From an uncultured Verrucomicrobiota bacterium (GTDB taxonomy: Bacteria > Verrucomicrobiota > Verrucomicrobiia > Limisphaerales > UBA9464): DNA of 8,995 nt. The position numbers were made by a program, and so were the translations under genes. Of the stretch, positions 5,528 to 8,995 are shown piece after piece. The first letter of the stretch is position 1. The number at the start of each line of letters is the position of its first letter. The notes below the pieces were generated by a model. The model was not told the DNA's origin. It made no database searches and was given only the letters and a program-made list of their open reading frames with translations. The stretch lies in contig CAIPFS010000318.1 in NCBI GenBank assembly GCA_903864375.1, positions 1 to 8,995 of the forward strand, given 5' to 3'.

Positions 5528-6985
5528 ATGAATTTCAATCGTCGTCGCTTTTTGAAATCCGCTGCGATGGCCTCTGTCGCCACCCCGGCAGCCCTGTGGT
5601 CCAAGGTTCCGGGAGCCAATGAGGACATCCGAGTCGCCGTGGTTGGATTCAACAGTCGCGGTCAGGATCACATCGATAATTTCCGTAAACTCAAGGGAGT
5701 GCGGGTGGTTGCCCTGTGTGATGTCGACCGCACCGTGCTGGACCAGACAGCGGCCAAACTGGCCGCCGAAGGAAATCCGGTGGCCACCTTCACGGACGTC
5801 CGAAAGCTGCTCGAACAGCCGGACATCGACGCGATATCCACAGCCACCCCCAATCACTGGCATGCACTGATTTCTGTCTGGGCCTGCCAGCATGGGAAGG
5901 ATGTGTATGTGGAAAAGCCCGTTTCTCATTCGGTTTGGGAAGGGCGTCAGATCGTCAAGGCGGCACGTAAGCACAAGCGCATCGTCCAGACCGGTACCCA
6001 GTCCCGGTCGAGTCCGGCGTTGCAGGAGGCAGTCGCCTGGCTTCAGGAGGGGAAGTTGGGAAAAATTCAATTTGCCCGCGGTCTGTGTTTCAAGCCGCGG
6101 CAGAGCATTGGCCGGGTCACCGCACCGACTCATGTTCCCGAGACGATTGATTATGACCTCTGGTGCGGTCCGACTCCCATGTTGCCTCTGTTCCGGAAAC
6201 GTCTTCATTACGATTGGCATTGGGTTTATCAAAATGGCAACGGGGATGTGGGGAACCAGGGAATCCATCAAATGGATATTGCCCGTTGGTTTCTCGGCGA
6301 GAAGCGCATCAGTAATGGCGTCCTGAGCGTCGGGGGACGGCTGGGATATTTTGATGATGGCGATACCCCCAACAGCCAGATCGTGATTCACGATTACGAC
6401 ACGGCCCCGCTGATCTTTGAGGTTCGGGGTCTTCCCAAATCCAGGATTTTTCAAGCTCCGGAATTATGGACCAAGAACATGCCGGAGTATCACCACACGC
6501 AGATTGGCGTGGTGATCTCGTATGAGGAGGGGATCGTCGTCATCCCGTCGTCCTACACGGAAGTGATCATTCAGGACAACAAGGGCAATGAGATCAAGCG
6601 GTTCCAGGGGACGGGAAACCACTACCTGAATTTCATCCAATCGGTGCGCAGTCGCCGTCATTCCGACCTCAATGCGGATATCGAGGAGGGGCACGTCAGC
6701 AGCGCCTTGTGCCATCTGGGGAACATCAGCCACCGGTTGGGTGAAAAACTGGGACCACCGGCGCTGCGTGAACGCCTGAAGAACAATGAAGTGGCCAGCG
6801 AAGCGCTGGGACGTTTGCTCGAGCATCTGGAGGCGAACGAGGTCGACCTCATTCGCAATCCGCTGACTCTGGGGGCTTTGCTGGAGGTCGATTCGGTCAA
6901 TGAGCTGTTCTACGACAATGCTCCCGCGAATCACCTCCTTCGGGAGTACGGACGTCCGCCGTTTTTCGTTCCGGAAATCAGTTGA
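5528..6985 (+). CDS. Tat-exported Gfo/Idh/MocA-family oxidoreductase
   Basis: A 485-residue NAD(P)-dependent sugar-type dehydrogenase. I chose ATG 5528 over an in-frame ATG at 5474 because it places a twin-arginine signal at the very N-terminus (NRRRFLK at 4-10, then a mild hydrophobic stretch to about 24). The Rossmann fold starts at about 34 (IRVAVVGFNSRG), with the cofactor-side VVALCDVD (60-67), ATPNHWHA (106-113) and the family's EKP at 129-131 (VYVEKPVSHS). The second domain carries GNQGIHQMDIARW (242-254), where H247 is the likely active-site His; the acidic residue often found four positions earlier is N243, as in many Tat-exported members I recall. Family members exported by Tat carry their cofactor out pre-bound. 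The next gene starts on its stop codon, so the two are translationally coupled. The substrate is unknown; the DUF6807 neighbour points to a glycoside or sugar derivative. Confidence 0.92.
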   Translation: MNFNRRRFLKSAAMASVATPAALWSKVPGANEDIRVAVVGFNSRGQDHIDNFRKLKGVRVVALCDVDRTVLDQTAAKLAAEGNPVATFTDVRKLLEQPDIDAISTATPNHWHALISVWACQHGKDVYVEKPVSHSVWEGRQIVKAARKHKRIVQTGTQSRSSPALQEAVAWLQEGKLGKIQFARGLCFKPRQSIGRVTAPTHVPETIDYDLWCGPTPMLPLFRKRLHYDWHWVYQNGNGDVGNQGIHQMDIARWFLGEKRISNGVLSVGGRLGYFDDGDTPNSQIVIHDYDTAPLIFEVRGLPKSRIFQAPELWTKNMPEYHHTQIGVVISYEEGIVVIPSSYTEVIIQDNKGNEIKRFQGTGNHYLNFIQSVRSRRHSDLNADIEEGHVSSALCHLGNISHRLGEKLGPPALRERLKNNEVASEALGRLLEHLEANEVDLIRNPLTLGALLEVDSVNELFYDNAPANHLLREYGRPPFFVPEIS

Positions 6986-8223
6986 TGGCCTGGCGTGGTC
7001 CGAGCCTCTCCGCCTGGTGCTTCCGGCGGTGTGGGTGGGCGTGGCTGTTCACCGTTTTTGTCGGCGGACTTCCGGTGCTTTGCCATCCGCTTCTGCAAAA
7101 CACCTGGTGGGTCACCGTTGATACCAATCGGTTGGTGATGCGGGTCAGCAGCACGCTTCGGGAGGTGTCCCTGGTGTGTGGACCCACCTTTGCTGAACAT
7201 CTGCCGGTGGATTTGGGCGGCTGGCAGGCAGGATTGGTTCAGCAGGGTGCCTACCTTCGGCAACACCTTCAAATCAGCGCGGATTCCCAACCGCTGGAAC
7301 TCAAACTCCTGGATTGGACGCTGGTGGCCGACTCGGAGTCCACTGCATCCCCCGGCTCACCCGAATACCTGGATCAGACCCGTGCCGTCTTTGATATCGA
7401 AGCGCCATGGAAGGCCGGTTCAGGTCCCCAAACCATTCGATTTTCCACCACGATGCTGGAGGAACAGCGTTATGCTCCAGGGGTTTCCTGGGATGTCATT
7501 TACGCCATCGCCGTCAAAAGGTCGGACCGGACGACACTCGGTTCGGGAGTCGTGCGAAGCGGAGTGCCGCTGGAAGTCGGGTGGACCTCCGCCGCGCCGG
7601 GAATGCCGTTGCCTTCGGAGTCGATGGGAAAGGAGCCGTCTGAAAAGGTTCCTGGATTTGGTGCCTATCTGCGACTGGGCATCCATCATATCCTGACGGG
7701 ATACGATCATCTGCTATTTCTCGCCGCTCTGGCGCTGGCAGCGGTCCGGGTTCGGGATTTTCTGCGTTTGATTGTTGTTTTTACGGCGGCGCATTCATTG
7801 ACCGTGACCTGCTCTGCCATGAATTGGGTTCGACTGCCTTCGTCCGTGGTGGAGCCGGTCATCGCCCTCAGCATTGTCCTCGTCGCAGTTGAGAATCGAT
7901 GGGCACCCCGGCGGGCGGCCTCATCGCTGCGATGGGTGACTGCATTTTGTTTTGGCCTGATTCACGGCCTCGGTTTTGCCACCGGGTTGAATGAGGCTTT
8001 GGGTCGCAGTGGAGGTTCCTCCCTCGTTGCCGCCATCATGGCTTTCTGCCTGGGTGTCGAGTGTGGCCACCTGATGGTTGGCGTTCCCTTTTGGGGTCTC
8101 ATCCAGTGGCTTGGAAAATGGCAGGGAGATAACATCCGACTGCGACTGCAACGGGGTGGATCGATCCTTGTCGCCTTGGGAGGCGCCTATTTTCTCGTCG
8201 CTGCCATCCGCCAGTACTATTGA
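6985..8223 (+). CDS. HupE/UreJ-family membrane protein with long extracytoplasmic N-terminus
   Basis: A 412-residue protein whose ATG shares one base with the TGA of the oxidoreductase gene (TGATG), so translation is probably coupled. A TTG lies one codon upstream but is less likely. A signal or anchor segment spans about 14-33, an extracytoplasmic domain about 34-222, and the C-terminal half has about six membrane segments (roughly 243-254, 258-278, 287-303, 316-334, 345-369, 393-409). Conserved motifs of the HupE/UreJ_2 group are visible: GIHHILTGYDHLLF (232-245), AAHSLT (268-273), VEPVIALS (289-296) and HGLGFA (327-332). The His and Asp residues in these motifs are thought to bind Ni or Co in HupE/UreJ permeases. 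The usual later motif resembling GVEIGQ reads GVECGH here (357-362). No hydrogenase or urease gene is nearby, so the metal and its user are open. The 3' end overlaps the convergent methyltransferase gene by 7 bp. Confidence 0.85.
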   Translation: MAWRGPSLSAWCFRRCGWAWLFTVFVGGLPVLCHPLLQNTWWVTVDTNRLVMRVSSTLREVSLVCGPTFAEHLPVDLGGWQAGLVQQGAYLRQHLQISADSQPLELKLLDWTLVADSESTASPGSPEYLDQTRAVFDIEAPWKAGSGPQTIRFSTTMLEEQRYAPGVSWDVIYAIAVKRSDRTTLGSGVVRSGVPLEVGWTSAAPGMPLPSESMGKEPSEKVPGFGAYLRLGIHHILTGYDHLLFLAALALAAVRVRDFLRLIVVFTAAHSLTVTCSAMNWVRLPSSVVEPVIALSIVLVAVENRWAPRRAASSLRWVTAFCFGLIHGLGFATGLNEALGRSGGSSLVAAIMAFCLGVECGHLMVGVPFWGLIQWLGKWQGDNIRLRLQRGGSILVALGGAYFLVAAIRQYY

Positions 8224-8995
8224 AACTGGGGATGGGCTGCGAGTCGCTCCCGGTTTTCGGTGGACAAGGGCGCTTGTCGGTAAATGTCCCCGAGGAGCGG
8301 CTCTGCGCTGGTCGATCGGCGGGCTCGATCAAGCCATGATCGATCGAGGGGACGCTGGATGAGATCAGGGTGGGTGGCTGCGACAGTTGTTTCCTCTTTT
8401 TCCCCTGTCGCATCCCCGGCCCCAACGTACCAACCTGCCAGCAGCAGGGTGGTTCTCAACAATGTGGCCCGGGAATAGGTGGCCAGGTTGCATGGGCGTC
8501 CGCTGGAGGCGGCTGCGAAAAGGCGGGTGAAGAGCGGCAGGCTCCACATCGCCGGATTTTTGGCCGGTGAATAGGCGTCAAACAGAATGGCATCGGGAGC
8601 GGGCCACGCGGCGGCACGGGGAGAGGCCAGAAGTGACGGAAAGTCGCCGAGGACGGTTTCCCAGCGGACTGCCATGGAGCCATTGGAGAATTGAACCTGA
8701 CCGCCATCCAGCAGTTCAGCAATTCGTGGCTCGTAGCCGTTGAGAAAGGCGAGTGAGGCCGAATTTTCGAGGGCAAATCGCAACGGCTCCAGGGAAAGAT
8801 CAAAGCTAACCATCCGAACTGTTCCCGACTGATTTCGGAGCGCTTCCAAAGCGGTCACAGAATTGGCAGCAGCCCCAAGCCCGATGTCCCAAATCACAAA
8901 TTCCGAGTCGCGGAAATGCCCGGCCCGTTCACCGAGCCGGAGTTGACGGACGTAGAGGGCTTCTGCCTCCGCCACGGGACCGATGACGGGATGGA
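8217..8995 (-). CDS. MnmC/MnmD-type SAM-dependent tRNA methyltransferase (5' end outside window)
   Basis: The minus-strand frame is open from the right edge to the TAG at 8217-8219, giving 258 residues. A GTG at 8975 could start it, but the reading HPVIGP continues in frame upstream and looks like family sequence, so the true start is probably beyond the window. Visible features (window numbering) are the SAM-binding loop VIWDIGLGAAAN (33-44), the acidic strand end SFDLS (63-67), and DAILFDAYSPAKNPAMW (134-150), the FD.x.SP.KNP.MW motif of the Methyltransf_30 domain. ATYSRATLLR (171-180) is also typical. In MnmC/MnmD this domain makes the last methylation of 5-methylaminomethyl(-2-thio)uridine at the tRNA wobble position. 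The oxidase half of MnmC is absent downstream, since the protein ends soon after the domain, so this is the stand-alone (MnmD-like) form unless fused at its missing N-terminus. Cytoplasmic. Confidence 0.82.
   Translation of the reverse strand, partial: HPVIGPVAEAEALYVRQLRLGERAGHFRDSEFVIWDIGLGAAANSVTALEALRNQSGTVRMVSFDLSLEPLRFALENSASLAFLNGYEPRIAELLDGGQVQFSNGSMAVRWETVLGDFPSLLASPRAAAWPAPDAILFDAYSPAKNPAMWSLPLFTRLFAAASSGRPCNLATYSRATLLRTTLLLAGWYVGAGDATGEKEETTVAATHPDLIQRPLDRSWLDRARRSTSAEPLLGDIYRQAPLSTENRERLAAHPQFQ

Noticed and set aside
4643..6454. A 603-codon open frame on the minus strand
   Set aside because: It lies antisense to the DUF6807 and oxidoreductase genes, both clearly real by motif. 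Its translation has no recognisable domain and simply reflects the lack of stops opposite GC-rich coding DNA.

Overview
The window reads as a GC-rich bacterial chromosome segment, most likely from the Verrucomicrobiota (Limisphaerales/Pedosphaera-like) or a close PVC relative. This is inferred from gene content: a Tat-exported Gfo/Idh/MocA oxidoreductase next to a DUF6807 ('PmoA') protein, a Pro/Gly-rich exported EF-hand protein, mostly absent Shine-Dalgarno sequences, and an intergenic stretch full of small hairpins. No rRNA, tRNA, CRISPR array, transposase or phage gene was found.

Layout. (1) 1-421, minus: the N-terminal part of an OPT-family transporter, running off the left edge. (2) 422-1115: about 700 bp with no credible gene, holding many short perfect inverted repeats, including three 18-nt palindromes of the same 7-4-7 build. 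(3) 1116-1774, minus: an exported protein with four EF-hand loops in two duplicated pairs, closed by a clear intrinsic terminator. (4) 1775-1951: a divergent promoter region with three GTAAA motifs at 11-bp phasing. (5) 1952-4286, plus: an OmpR/CpxR-class response regulator and a membrane histidine kinase, 7 nt apart. (6) 4442-8223, plus: DUF6807 protein, Tat-signal Gfo/Idh/MocA oxidoreductase and HupE/UreJ-like membrane protein; the last two overlap by one base (TGATG). (7) 8217-8995, minus: an MnmC/MnmD-type methyltransferase, convergent with and overlapping the HupE/UreJ gene by 7 bp and running off the right edge.

How the genes may work together. The best candidate for an undescribed system is the divergent block at 1116-4286. 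An exported Ca2+-binding-type protein faces a CpxA/CpxR-like pair across a shared control region with CpxR-like direct repeats, and the kinase's extracytoplasmic domain carries a Pro/Gly/acidic stretch resembling the EF-hand protein's. This suggests an envelope or calcium sensing circuit analogous in layout to CpxP-CpxRA, but that is inference. The plus-strand block after it looks like an exported carbohydrate-type catabolic pair with a putative metal permease; the substrate is unknown.
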